Assembly (NCBI GenBank): GCA_945639745.1
Contig: CALZEK010000069.1
Span: forward strand, 1 to 6,977
DNA from: an uncultured Bacillaceae bacterium
GTDB taxonomy: Bacteria > Bacillota > Bacilli > Bacillales > Amphibacillaceae
DNA length: 6,977 nt
Direction: 5' to 3'
In this document: one piece after another, positions 1 through 5,686 of the stretch
Position numbering within the stretch: position 1 is the stretch's first letter
How the letters are laid out: the number at the start of each line of letters is the position of its first letter
Program-made: the position numbers and the translations under genes
Notes under the pieces: generated by a model
The model's database searches: none
Seen by the model: only the letters and a program-made list of their open reading frames with translations
What the model was told of the DNA's origin: nothing

Positions 1-47
1 TCCAAAAGTGCCATTTGAAAACATTTGATTATCTGGAAAGGAAAATC

Positions 48-71
48 GGATACTTATCAAGTAAAGTATCC
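48..71. repeat. Inverted repeat / hairpin (8-bp arms)
   Basis: GGATACTT at 48-55 is perfectly complementary to AAGTATCC at 64-71, with an 8-base loop. Read on the minus strand it lies downstream of the NEAT-like gene and is followed by GATTTTCC, so it could be a weak intrinsic terminator for that gene, but the T-run is only four bases. It shares bases 69-71 with the next hairpin, so the two stems cannot both form fully in one RNA. The existence of the repeat is certain; its role is not. Confidence 0.5.
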
Positions 72-97
72 AGTAGAAATTCACCCTCTCTACTGGA
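69..97. repeat. Inverted repeat / hairpin (9-bp arms)
   Basis: TCCAGTAGA at 69-77 pairs perfectly with TCTACTGGA at 89-97 across an 11-base loop. On the minus strand it is the first hairpin met after the NEAT-like gene's stop codon at 105-107. No T-run follows directly, so it is not a classical terminator on its own. It may act with the overlapping 48-71 stem as a tandem transcript end, or protect the 3' end of the mRNA. Confidence 0.5.
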
Positions 98-104
98 CGA
101 TGCA

Positions 105-488
105 TTAAATTGTTTCTAACGATGCTTGATCAAATTCAATTCTAAATTCTTCATCTGTTTTTAGAATCTTTCCATCTTCAGGATATTCATATTGAATGCG
201 TGCATTAATCGTTTCAGTTAATTCGTGTAAATCAAATAATTCAAAGCGTTGATTTGTCACATCATCAACTCGATATTCAACCGCTTCTTCCCAGTCACTA
301 CTTCCTTCAAGTTGAAAGCCTAAGACAATTTCATTATCCAAAATATGCAGGGTAATCGTCATGAAATCAGCTGTTTTAGTAATAATTGCTTGCTGTGCTA
401 AATAACTTCCCATCAAAGATGATTTATTTGACTCTTTAGCTCTCGTTATAAATTTAATCACATATTTACCTTCAGTTAATGGCGTCAC
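105..488 (-). CDS. NEAT-domain-like protein, no signal peptide (127 aa)
   Basis: The whole protein looks like one NEAT (near-iron-transporter) domain, a beta-sandwich fold usually found in surface haem-uptake proteins such as the Isd family. Support comes from the early GKYVIKF strand, the SSLMGSYL segment (residues 23-30), which matches the conserved S-x-M-x-x-Y lip of the haem pocket, the TITLHILDNEIVLGFQLE strands (44-61), and the terminal FRIEFD strand (115-120). The YxxxY pair that normally ligates and caps haem just before this last strand appears replaced by Leu109 and Glu113. There is no signal peptide, membrane segment or LPxTG/NPQTN anchor. The start is GTG with a good AAGGAAGG site 8 bases upstream, and an in-frame TAA at 507-509 rules out a longer N-terminus. 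The protein is therefore predicted to be cytoplasmic and perhaps not haem-binding. The fold call comes from recalled family patterns, with no search run; ligand and role are unknown. Confidence 0.7.
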   Translation of the reverse strand: MTPLTEGKYVIKFITRAKESNKSSLMGSYLAQQAIITKTADFMTITLHILDNEIVLGFQLEGSSDWEEAVEYRVDDVTNQRFELFDLHELTETINARIQYEYPEDGKILKTDEEFRIEFDQASLETI

Positions 489-522
489 TTTTAATACCTT
501 CCTTTTTTATAATCAATACTTT

Positions 523-560
523 ATTATATGATAACATATGTGCGTTAAAGTAGGTTTCAA
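523..560 (-). promoter_or_regulatory. Candidate promoter(s) of the NEAT-like gene
   Basis: On the minus strand a TTGAAA -35 (560-555, 5 of 6 consensus bases) is followed after 16 bases by TATGTT (538-533). A perfect TATAAT lies slightly nearer the gene (528-523), but its best upstream hexamer, TTTAAC, is only 15 bases away and weak. The TATAAT lies inside the near-palindrome TTATTATATGATAA (521-534). Either pair gives a short leader before the ribosome-binding site at 497-504. Which one is used cannot be told from sequence alone. Confidence 0.45.
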
Positions 561-583
561 TTTCAATAAATAAATGGTAAACT
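552..583 (+). promoter_or_regulatory. Candidate sulP-usp promoter (sigma-B-like or extended -10)
   Basis: Two readings fit the same bases. (1) A sigma-B-type promoter: AGGTTTCA at 552-559 matches RGGWTTRA at 7 of 8 positions, then 15 bases, then TGGTAA (575-580), which matches GGGTAT at 4 of 6. (2) A sigma-A extended -10: TGG followed by TAAACT (578-583) with a poor TTTCAA -35 (555-560) at 17 bases. Both put the transcript start near 588-592, ahead of the ribosome-binding site at 618-625. The hexamer at 555-560 is also the candidate -35 of the divergent NEAT-like gene, so the two promoters overlap. Confidence 0.45.
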
Positions 584-617
584 ATTTTTATTAGTAGGCC
601 CGTATGAATTATAATTT

Positions 618-625
618 AAAGGTGG
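618..625 (+). promoter_or_regulatory. Ribosome-binding site fixing the sulP start at GTG 634
   Basis: AAAGGTGG lies 8 bases before GTG at 634-636. The longer reading from ATG 604 has no Shine-Dalgarno sequence in front of it (TTAGTAGGCCCGT) and would start only about 15 bases after the predicted transcript start. The GTG start is therefore preferred. Confidence 0.7.
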
Positions 626-633
626 ATGTTATA

Positions 634-2073
634 GTGGTTAGTAAAATAAAAACTGAATGGTTTTCAAATGTGAGAGGCGATATACTTTCAGGTATTTTAG
701 TCGCACTTGCACTTATTCCTGAAGCAATTGCTTTTTCAATCATCGCAGGAGTTGATCCAATGGTTGGATTGTATGCTTCATTTACGATTGCTGTCATTAT
801 AGCCTTTGCAGGTGGTAGGCCTGGGATGATTTCTGCTGCAACAGGTGCGATGGCATTATTAATGGCTCCTTTAGTTCGTGAGCATGGACTTGATTACCTA
901 CTTGCTGCGACAATTTTAACTGGTGTCATTCAAGTCATTTTTGGAATCTTTAAAGTCGCCAAAGTAATGAAGTTTATCCCGCGTGCAGTAATGATTGGCT
1001 TTGTTAATGCCTTAGCCATCTTAATTTTTATGGCACAAGTGCCTCATTTTATTGGGATATCTAATATGACTTATATTTTTGTTGCAATAACATTAGCTAT
1101 TATTTATATTTTACCCCGATTCTTTAAAGCGATTCCCGCACCACTTATTGCCATTATTGTTTTAACGGCAATAGCTTTATACACTAATTTCGACTTAAGA
1201 ACTGTTGGTGATTTAGGTACAATTACAAGATCTTTTCCTGAATTCTTTATTCCTAATGTCCCTTTTAATTTAGAAACATTAGCTATTATTTTCCCATTCT
1301 CGATTGCTCTTGCTATTGTTGGCTTATTAGAGACTTTACTAACTGCTTCGATTGTTGATGAAATGACTGATACAGAAAGTGATAAAAATAGAGAGTCACG
1401 TGGACAAGGTATTGCCAACTTTATTACCGGTTTCTTTGGTGGAATGGCAGGATGTGCGATGATCGGTCAATCAGTTATTAACGTCAAATCAGGCGGACGA
1501 GGTCGACTCTCCACATTAGTCGCCGGAGTCTTCTTAATCTTTTTAATTATTGGTTTAGGCGACCTAGTCGTGCGGATTCCAATGCCTGTACTCGTCGGTA
1601 TTATGATTATGGTATCAATTGGAACATTTGATTGGGGTTCATTTAAATACCTCGTCAAAGCACCACGTACAGACGCAATTGTTATGTTAGTGACTGTTGT
1701 TGTCGTTGTTGCTACAAGCGACTTATCAAAAGGTGTTATTGCCGGAGTTATTTTAAGTGCCATTTTCTTTGTTTCTAAAATTTCAAAAATTAAGGTTGTT
1801 AAATCACAGGTTAATGAACAAACGATTTATGAAGTTGAAGGCCAATTATTCTTTGCATCTGTTGAAGACTTCTTAGCAGGATTTGATCAAAGCGTCAGTA
1901 ATGAAAATATTGTGATAGACTTTTCAAGTGCTCATATATGGGATGACTCAGCAGTAGGAGCAGTTGATACGGTGATGATTAAACTCCAAGAAAACAAAAA
2001 CCATGTCAAAATAATTGGTTTGAATAAATCAAGTAAAAAATTAGTCGATCAATTAGCTGTATATGATATTTAA
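634..2073 (+). CDS. SulP-family inorganic anion transporter with STAS domain
   Basis: Integral membrane transporter of the SLC26/SulP superfamily, whose members move sulfate, bicarbonate or related anions across the cytoplasmic membrane. Numbering is for the 479-residue form from GTG 634; an ATG at 604 would add ten residues. The N-terminal [18 protein letters not shown] (14-31) is the family's entry motif. Many hydrophobic helices follow to about residue 380, including the [18 protein letters not shown] stretch (266-283) and GGRGRLS (287-293). A charged loop, [18 protein letters not shown] (242-259), precedes these. The C-terminal STAS domain covers about 386-479 with the typical [19 protein letters not shown] segment (427-445), where WDDSA replaces the Asp-Ser phosphorylation site of anti-sigma antagonists. 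The length is normal for a bacterial SulP. It is co-transcribed with the stress protein 15 bases downstream. Family assignment is firm; the substrate cannot be read from the sequence. Confidence 0.93.
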   Translation: MVSKIKTEWFSNVRGDILSGILVALALIPEAIAFSIIAGVDPMVGLYASFTIAVIIAFAGGRPGMISAATGAMALLMAPLVREHGLDYLLAATILTGVIQVIFGIFKVAKVMKFIPRAVMIGFVNALAILIFMAQVPHFIGISNMTYIFVAITLAIIYILPRFFKAIPAPLIAIIVLTAIALYTNFDLRTVGDLGTITRSFPEFFIPNVPFNLETLAIIFPFSIALAIVGLLETLLTASIVDEMTDTESDKNRESRGQGIANFITGFFGGMAGCAMIGQSVINVKSGGRGRLSTLVAGVFLIFLIIGLGDLVVRIPMPVLVGIMIMVSIGTFDWGSFKYLVKAPRTDAIVMLVTVVVVVATSDLSKGVIAGVILSAIFFVSKISKIKVVKSQVNEQTIYEVEGQLFFASVEDFLAGFDQSVSNENIVIDFSSAHIWDDSAVGAVDTVMIKLQENKNHVKIIGLNKSSKKLVDQLAVYDI

Positions 2074-2088
2074 ATAGGAGGAGAAAAT

Positions 2089-2508
2089 ATGTATAAACAC
2101 ATTTTATTAGCCGCTGATGGATCAGAAAACTCTTTACGTGCAGCAGATGAAGCAATTAAGGTCGCCTCACTTGTTGAAGACAGTCAGATTGAAATTATTT
2201 ATATCATTGATTTTGATGATATTAAAGCAGATGTCCTTCATTCAGGAAGTAAAGTAGAACTCGATCATACAAGACGGAAACATCTCATTCCATTTGAAGA
2301 GAAAATGAAAGCACATGGTGTTAATTATAAAACGACAGTCTTTAATGGATATCCTGGCCAAAAAATTGTTGAATATGCAAATGATCAAAATGTTGACATG
2401 CTTATCATTGGTAGCCGCGGCTTAAATACCTTCCAAGAAATGTTTGTTGGTAGTGTGAGCCATAAAGTATTTAAACGTGCTAATTCTCCTGTATTAATTG
2501 TGAAATAA
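2089..2508 (+). CDS. Universal stress protein (UspA family, ATP-binding type)
   Basis: Single-domain cytoplasmic Usp protein of 139 residues, a normal length for the family. It starts with MYKHILLAADGSENS, in which Asp10 belongs to the nucleotide-binding N-terminal strand. It carries the complete ATP-binding motif G-2x-G-9x-G-S (Gly108, Gly111, Gly121, Ser122), followed by SHKVFKRANSPVLIVK, the usual C-terminal strand. It therefore belongs to the ATP-binding branch (as in MJ0577), not the UspA branch that lacks this motif. The AGGAGG ribosome-binding site (2076-2081) sits 7 bases from the ATG, and the gap to sulP is only 15 bases, so the two are almost certainly one operon. SulP-Usp neighbours recur in bacteria, so a regulatory link (Usp sensing ATP/AMP for the transporter) is plausible but inferred. 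It is followed by an intrinsic terminator. Confidence 0.93.
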   Translation: MYKHILLAADGSENSLRAADEAIKVASLVEDSQIEIIYIIDFDDIKADVLHSGSKVELDHTRRKHLIPFEEKMKAHGVNYKTTVFNGYPGQKIVEYANDQNVDMLIIGSRGLNTFQEMFVGSVSHKVFKRANSPVLIVK

Positions 2509-2512
2509 GACT

Positions 2513-2554
2513 AAAAAAGCCATTACCTTTATGTTTTAGGTAATGGCTTTTTTT
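2513..2554. terminator. Bidirectional intrinsic terminator, usp / dpaL
   Basis: AAAAAAGCCATTACCT (2513-2528) pairs perfectly with AGGTAATGGCTTTTTT (2538-2553) around a 9-base loop. The plus strand ends in seven Ts (2548-2554), giving a strong terminator for sulP-usp. The complementary A-run gives the minus strand six Ts, so it can also end the convergent dpaL transcript. The dpaL stop codon (2553-2555) touches the base of the stem. Confidence 0.92.
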
Positions 2555-3767
2555 AATTTGGATAATGTCCCTTCCAAACAATATCTAAATATCCTTCTGG
2601 ATCGGTATCGCCTTCTGTACTGATCATTAAAATTTTTGATTGCTGATTTAGTCCTAATGCCCTTAAATCATCTTTATTGCCATCTTCCATTAAATGATAA
2701 AGTAAGCCTAACGGTACTGCACCAGATTCCCCGGAAATAATGCTTTCATCTCCCCGTAGCGGTTGCCCAAGCACTCGCATACCAAGCGCTGCTAACTCAT
2801 CATCACAGGAAAAGCTTGCATAAGCATATTTTTTTAAGAGTTGATAAGCGGTTAGATTAGGTTCACCACAACATAATCCAGCCATAATCGAATTCATTTC
2901 ACCAGTAACAGGTCTTATTTCTTGATTTGGACTATTTAAAGACTGATAGTAACAGTCTGCTAAGTTAGGCTCAACAATGATTAGTTTTGGTGCTTGATTC
3001 CTATAGCGTTTTAAATAATACGCAGCAATACCTGCTGCAAATGAACCTACACCTCCCTGTAAAACAAGATGTGTTGGTACTTCTTTTGTTTGATCAGCTA
3101 TTTCTTTAGCAATTGCAGCATAGCCCTGCATAATCCAAAGGGGAATCTCTTCATAACCTTGCCATGCAGTGTCTTGAACAATGACATAGCCTTTTTCCTT
3201 TGCCAGATCAGCTGAGTATTTTACAGTCGCATCATAATTCATATCTTTAATTTCAGCATGCCCACCTTCATTTCGAATTGCTTCCAGTCGTGCTTTTGTT
3301 GATCCCTTAGGCAAATAAATAATTGAGTGTTGACCTAGCTCACGCGCAGCCCAAGCAATCCCTCGACCATGATTACCATCTGTCGCTGAGATAAATGTTA
3401 TCTCGCCTACTTTTTGTTTCACTTCATCTGATTTTAATTCTGCAAAGGATAGTTCATTTATATCTTTATTTAACTGCTCAGCTAAGTATTTTCCTACTGC
3501 ATAAATACCACCCATCACTTTAAATGCATTTAACCCAAATCGGTGCGATTTGTCTTTCACTTGAATTGATTCAACATTTAATCGCTTAGCTAATTGATCA
3601 AGTACAATGAGTGGTGTGTTTGAATAAAGGGGATGGCTTTTTTGAAATGCCAGCACATCAGAGATAAGTTCATCTCCAAATAAATTTAACTCACTAGCTT
3701 TAACTTCTGGTCGATCATCTTTATTTAATACCCCTTTACATTTAGGTAAATGAATCTGCTCTTTCAT
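2553..3767 (-). CDS. dpaL: Diaminopropionate ammonia-lyase
   Basis: PLP-dependent fold-type II enzyme (EC 4.3.1.15) that splits 2,3-diaminopropionate into pyruvate and two ammonia; cytoplasmic. Numbering below includes one extra N-terminal residue from the TTG at 3770. The cofactor lysine is Lys84 in HRFGLNAFKVMGG (76-88), which matches E. coli YgeX Lys77. The catalytic aspartates are Asp131 in SATDGNHG and Asp200 in VQDTAWQGY, matching Asp120 and Asp189. The phosphate-binding glycine loop is GGVGSFAAG (239-247). Cys273 and Cys301 fall where E. coli has its disulfide pair, and the IMAGLCCGEP stretch (295-304) is characteristic. The length, 404 residues, is normal. The ATG at 3767 is preferred over the TTG at 3770 because AAAGGAG (3781-3775) lies 7 bases from the ATG but only 4 from the TTG. 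It is monocistronic here, without the ygeW/ygeY/hyuA-type partners seen in enterobacteria. Confidence 0.95.
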   Translation of the reverse strand: MKEQIHLPKCKGVLNKDDRPEVKASELNLFGDELISDVLAFQKSHPLYSNTPLIVLDQLAKRLNVESIQVKDKSHRFGLNAFKVMGGIYAVGKYLAEQLNKDINELSFAELKSDEVKQKVGEITFISATDGNHGRGIAWAARELGQHSIIYLPKGSTKARLEAIRNEGGHAEIKDMNYDATVKYSADLAKEKGYVIVQDTAWQGYEEIPLWIMQGYAAIAKEIADQTKEVPTHLVLQGGVGSFAAGIAAYYLKRYRNQAPKLIIVEPNLADCYYQSLNSPNQEIRPVTGEMNSIMAGLCCGEPNLTAYQLLKKYAYASFSCDDELAALGMRVLGQPLRGDESIISGESGAVPLGLLYHLMEDGNKDDLRALGLNQQSKILMISTEGDTDPEGYLDIVWKGHYPN

Positions 3768-3796
3768 CAAATCACTCCTTTTGCTTGTAAGATATC

Positions 3797-3812
3797 ATAA
3801 TTAACTAATTAT
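3797..3812. repeat. Perfect inverted repeat over the dpaL -10, possible operator
   Basis: ATAATTA (3797-3803), AC, TAATTAT (3806-3812) is a perfect 7-bp inverted repeat with a 2-base spacer. It overlaps the proposed dpaL -10 element and transcript start, a typical place for a repressor site. The A+T-rich background makes chance occurrence fairly likely, and no regulator gene is visible nearby. Confidence 0.4.
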
Positions 3813-3835
3813 TCATACTTTATTCGCGGTCTCAA
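3808..3835 (-). promoter_or_regulatory. Candidate dpaL promoter
   Basis: On the minus strand TTGAGA (3835-3830, 4 of 6 consensus bases) is followed after 16 bases by AATAAT (3813-3808, 5 of 6). This predicts a transcript start near 3801 and a leader of about 33 bases to the ATG at 3767, with the AAAGGAG ribosome-binding site inside it. Confidence 0.5.
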
Positions 3836-3851
3836 TTGTTAATTCATAAAA

Positions 3852-3880
3852 TAGATTAGCTCACTCTGACGTGTTATTCT
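3852..3880 (+). promoter_or_regulatory. Candidate bmrA promoter (extended -10)
   Basis: TGT precedes TATTCT (3875-3880), forming an extended -10. TAGATT (3852-3857) lies at a 17-base spacing but matches the -35 consensus poorly. The transcript would start near 3887, just before the AAAAGGAG ribosome-binding site (3896-3903), which is 11 bases from the ATG, a slightly long spacing. Confidence 0.4.
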
Positions 3881-3914
3881 TATCCATAGACGAGCAAAAG
3901 GAGAATTATTTACT

Positions 3915-5648
3915 ATGAAAATAAAAGAAAATAGCTTAAAACCATTTATTTCGCTTATCTTATCAACCAATATCCCTAAAGCCGGACTAATTTTTGGTTT
4001 ATTATTTAGTATTACCACAACATTATCTGGATTAATTGTGCCGCTTCTAACTAAAAATTTAGTTGACGGCTTTTCTACATCAGCAATCAGCACACCTCTG
4101 ATGGTCGCGATAGGTGTGACATTTATTTTACAAGCTATTCTTCGCGGTGGGTCGATTTATTTACTCACTGCAGTAGGTCAAAAAGTTGTCTCTAGCTTAA
4201 GAGAGAGAATGTGGATGAAATTAATTAGATTACCTGTCAGATATTTTGATAAAACATCCAGTGGACAAATGGTCAGCCGCCTTGTAAATGATACAGCCAT
4301 TGTACGTGACGTTGTTGCACAGCATTTTCCTGATTCTATTTCAGGTGTGTTTTCAATTGTCGGTGCTGTCACGCTACTATTAATTATGGACTGGAAAATG
4401 ACTTTAATTATGTTAATTATTGTGCCTCTTATTATTTTAATTATGATTCCATTAGGTCGGAAAATGACAAAAATTTCACGTGGGTTACAGGATGAAACGG
4501 CTATTTTCACAGGTCATTCTCAGCAAACATTAAGTGAAATCCGCTTAATGAAAGTATCAACTGCTGAGGAGATTGAAGAGAAAAAAGGATTTTTAGGCAT
4601 TCAAAAATTACTGAATTATGGCTTAAAAGAAGCGCGTATTTATGCTTTAATCGCACCACTCATTTACTTTACTGTAATCCTAGTCGTTGTTGGTATCATT
4701 GCCTATGGCGGTATGCGCGTTGCAAGTGGTGACATGACAACCGGTACACTTGTTGCTTTTTTACTTTATTTATTTCAAATTATTGCTCCCTTAACAACTT
4801 TGACGATGTTCTTTACCCAACTACAAAAAGCAAAAGGGGCCACAGAACGTATTATTGATATATTAGATGAGCCCCTTGAACATAGCCAAACAGGGATTGA
4901 TAAAATCATTACCCAACAACCAATCACACTTGAGGACGTATCATTTAGTTATCTTGAAAACGAACCTGTCATTCAAAACCTTTCTTTCACTGCTGCACCA
5001 GGTGAAATGATTGCTTTAGCAGGACCAAGTGGGGGAGGTAAAACAACAATATTTAGCTTACTTGAACGTTTTTACGAACCGACTTCAGGAGTAATCAAAA
5101 TTGGCAATACCCCGCTTACTGATTTGTCAATGAAGTCTTGGCGGAGTCAAATTGGTTACGTCTCCCAAGAGAGTTCCATGATGGCAGGGACAATTCGAGA
5201 TAATTTAACATATGGTTTAGATGATGCTAAGGAGATTCCTGATGAAGTCTTATGGCAGGTTGCAAAAATGTCTTATGCTGATCAATTTATTAAAGAATTC
5301 CCAGATGGCTTGGATACTGAAGTCGGTGAACGGGGCGTGAAACTCTCAGGTGGGCAAAGACAGCGTATTGCGATTGCTCGAGCATTTTTACGAGACCCAA
5401 AAATTTTAATGATGGATGAAGCGACAGCCAGTCTTGATAGTCAATCTGAAGAAATTGTTCAAAAAGCATTATTTAAGTTAATGGCTGGGCGGACAACATT
5501 TGTTATTGCCCACCGCTTATCAACAATTGTTGATGCCGACCAGATTTTATTTATTGAAAATGGTAGAATCACCGGACGAGGTACGCATCACGCATTAATC
5601 CAGTCTCATCCTCTTTACCATGATTTTGCTAAACAACAACTCACATAA
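3915..5648 (+). CDS. bmrA: BmrA-like multidrug ABC exporter (half-transporter)
   Basis: Type IV ABC half-transporter of 577 residues, expected to work as a homodimer in the cytoplasmic membrane and use ATP to expel hydrophobic drugs. Six membrane helices lie at about 23-45, 62-86, 141-158, 162-180, 243-267 and 274-300. The nucleotide-binding domain follows: A-loop Tyr346, Walker A GPSGGGKT (370-377), Q-loop Gln418, signature LSGGQ (477-481), Walker B ILMMDE (497-502) with catalytic Glu502, D-loop SLD (506-508) and H-loop His533. All catalytic residues are intact. The sequence tracks B. subtilis BmrA (YvcC) closely as I recall it, for example GYVSQES, DTEVGERG and the tail RGTHH..SH.LY.DFA.QQL, so orthology is likely, though LmrA-type relatives cannot be excluded. 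It is divergent from dpaL and monocistronic. The actual substrates are unknown. Confidence 0.92.
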   Translation: MKIKENSLKPFISLILSTNIPKAGLIFGLLFSITTTLSGLIVPLLTKNLVDGFSTSAISTPLMVAIGVTFILQAILRGGSIYLLTAVGQKVVSSLRERMWMKLIRLPVRYFDKTSSGQMVSRLVNDTAIVRDVVAQHFPDSISGVFSIVGAVTLLLIMDWKMTLIMLIIVPLIILIMIPLGRKMTKISRGLQDETAIFTGHSQQTLSEIRLMKVSTAEEIEEKKGFLGIQKLLNYGLKEARIYALIAPLIYFTVILVVVGIIAYGGMRVASGDMTTGTLVAFLLYLFQIIAPLTTLTMFFTQLQKAKGATERIIDILDEPLEHSQTGIDKIITQQPITLEDVSFSYLENEPVIQNLSFTAAPGEMIALAGPSGGGKTTIFSLLERFYEPTSGVIKIGNTPLTDLSMKSWRSQIGYVSQESSMMAGTIRDNLTYGLDDAKEIPDEVLWQVAKMSYADQFIKEFPDGLDTEVGERGVKLSGGQRQRIAIARAFLRDPKILMMDEATASLDSQSEEIVQKALFKLMAGRTTFVIAHRLSTIVDADQILFIENGRITGRGTHHALIQSHPLYHDFAKQQLT

Positions 5649-5679
5649 AAAAGGGCACTCAAATTTGAGTGCCCTTTTT
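5648..5679. terminator. Bidirectional intrinsic terminator, bmrA / chrA
   Basis: A perfect 32-base palindrome: AAAAAGGGCACTCAAA (5648-5663) followed directly by its complement (5664-5679). The G+C-rich core GGGCACTC/GAGTGCCC is flanked by A- and T-runs, so both strands form a stem ending in Ts. It begins at the last base of the bmrA stop codon and lies 7 bases from the end of chrA, serving both convergent genes. Confidence 0.93.
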
Positions 5680-5686
5680 CTCATTT

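Noticed and set aside
1..84. Minus-strand frame from GTG 84-82 running open off the left edge (28 codons)
   Set aside because: The AGAGAGG before it directly abuts the GTG with no spacing, the frame crosses both hairpins, and no family is recognisable.
3..119. Plus-strand reading frame open from the left edge to a TAA at 117-119 (a possible C-terminal end of an upstream gene)
   Set aside because: The translation is short and unrecognisable, contains two hairpins, and overlaps the end of the better supported minus-strand gene. It could be judged only with more sequence to the left.
521..540. Fur box upstream of the NEAT-like gene
   Set aside because: TGATAA half-sites are present, but the arrangement does not match the TGATAAT-N-ATTATCA consensus, and such A+T-rich strings are common by chance here.
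604..633. ATG 604 as the sulP start
   Set aside because: It has no ribosome-binding site, whereas GTG 634 has AAAGGTGG at 8 bases.
609..1763. Minus-strand open frames inside sulP (609-797, 1104-1418, 1467-1763)
   Set aside because: They are antisense shadows of a clearly coding gene, with low-complexity translations, no ribosome-binding sites and no family resemblance.
634..2073. Naming the SulP protein BicA (bicarbonate) or a sulfate permease outright
   Set aside because: The [12 protein letters not shown] and WDDSA features differ from the BicA sequence as I recall it, and no residue visible here fixes the substrate.
3768..3770. TTG at 3768-3770 as the dpaL start
   Set aside because: It is only 4 bases from the Shine-Dalgarno sequence; the adjacent in-frame ATG at 3767 has ideal spacing and is the commoner start codon.
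3839..4510. Minus-strand open frames over the 5' part of bmrA (3839-4093, 4178-4510)
   Set aside because: They are shadows of the ABC transporter's membrane domain, without start signals or recognisable products.
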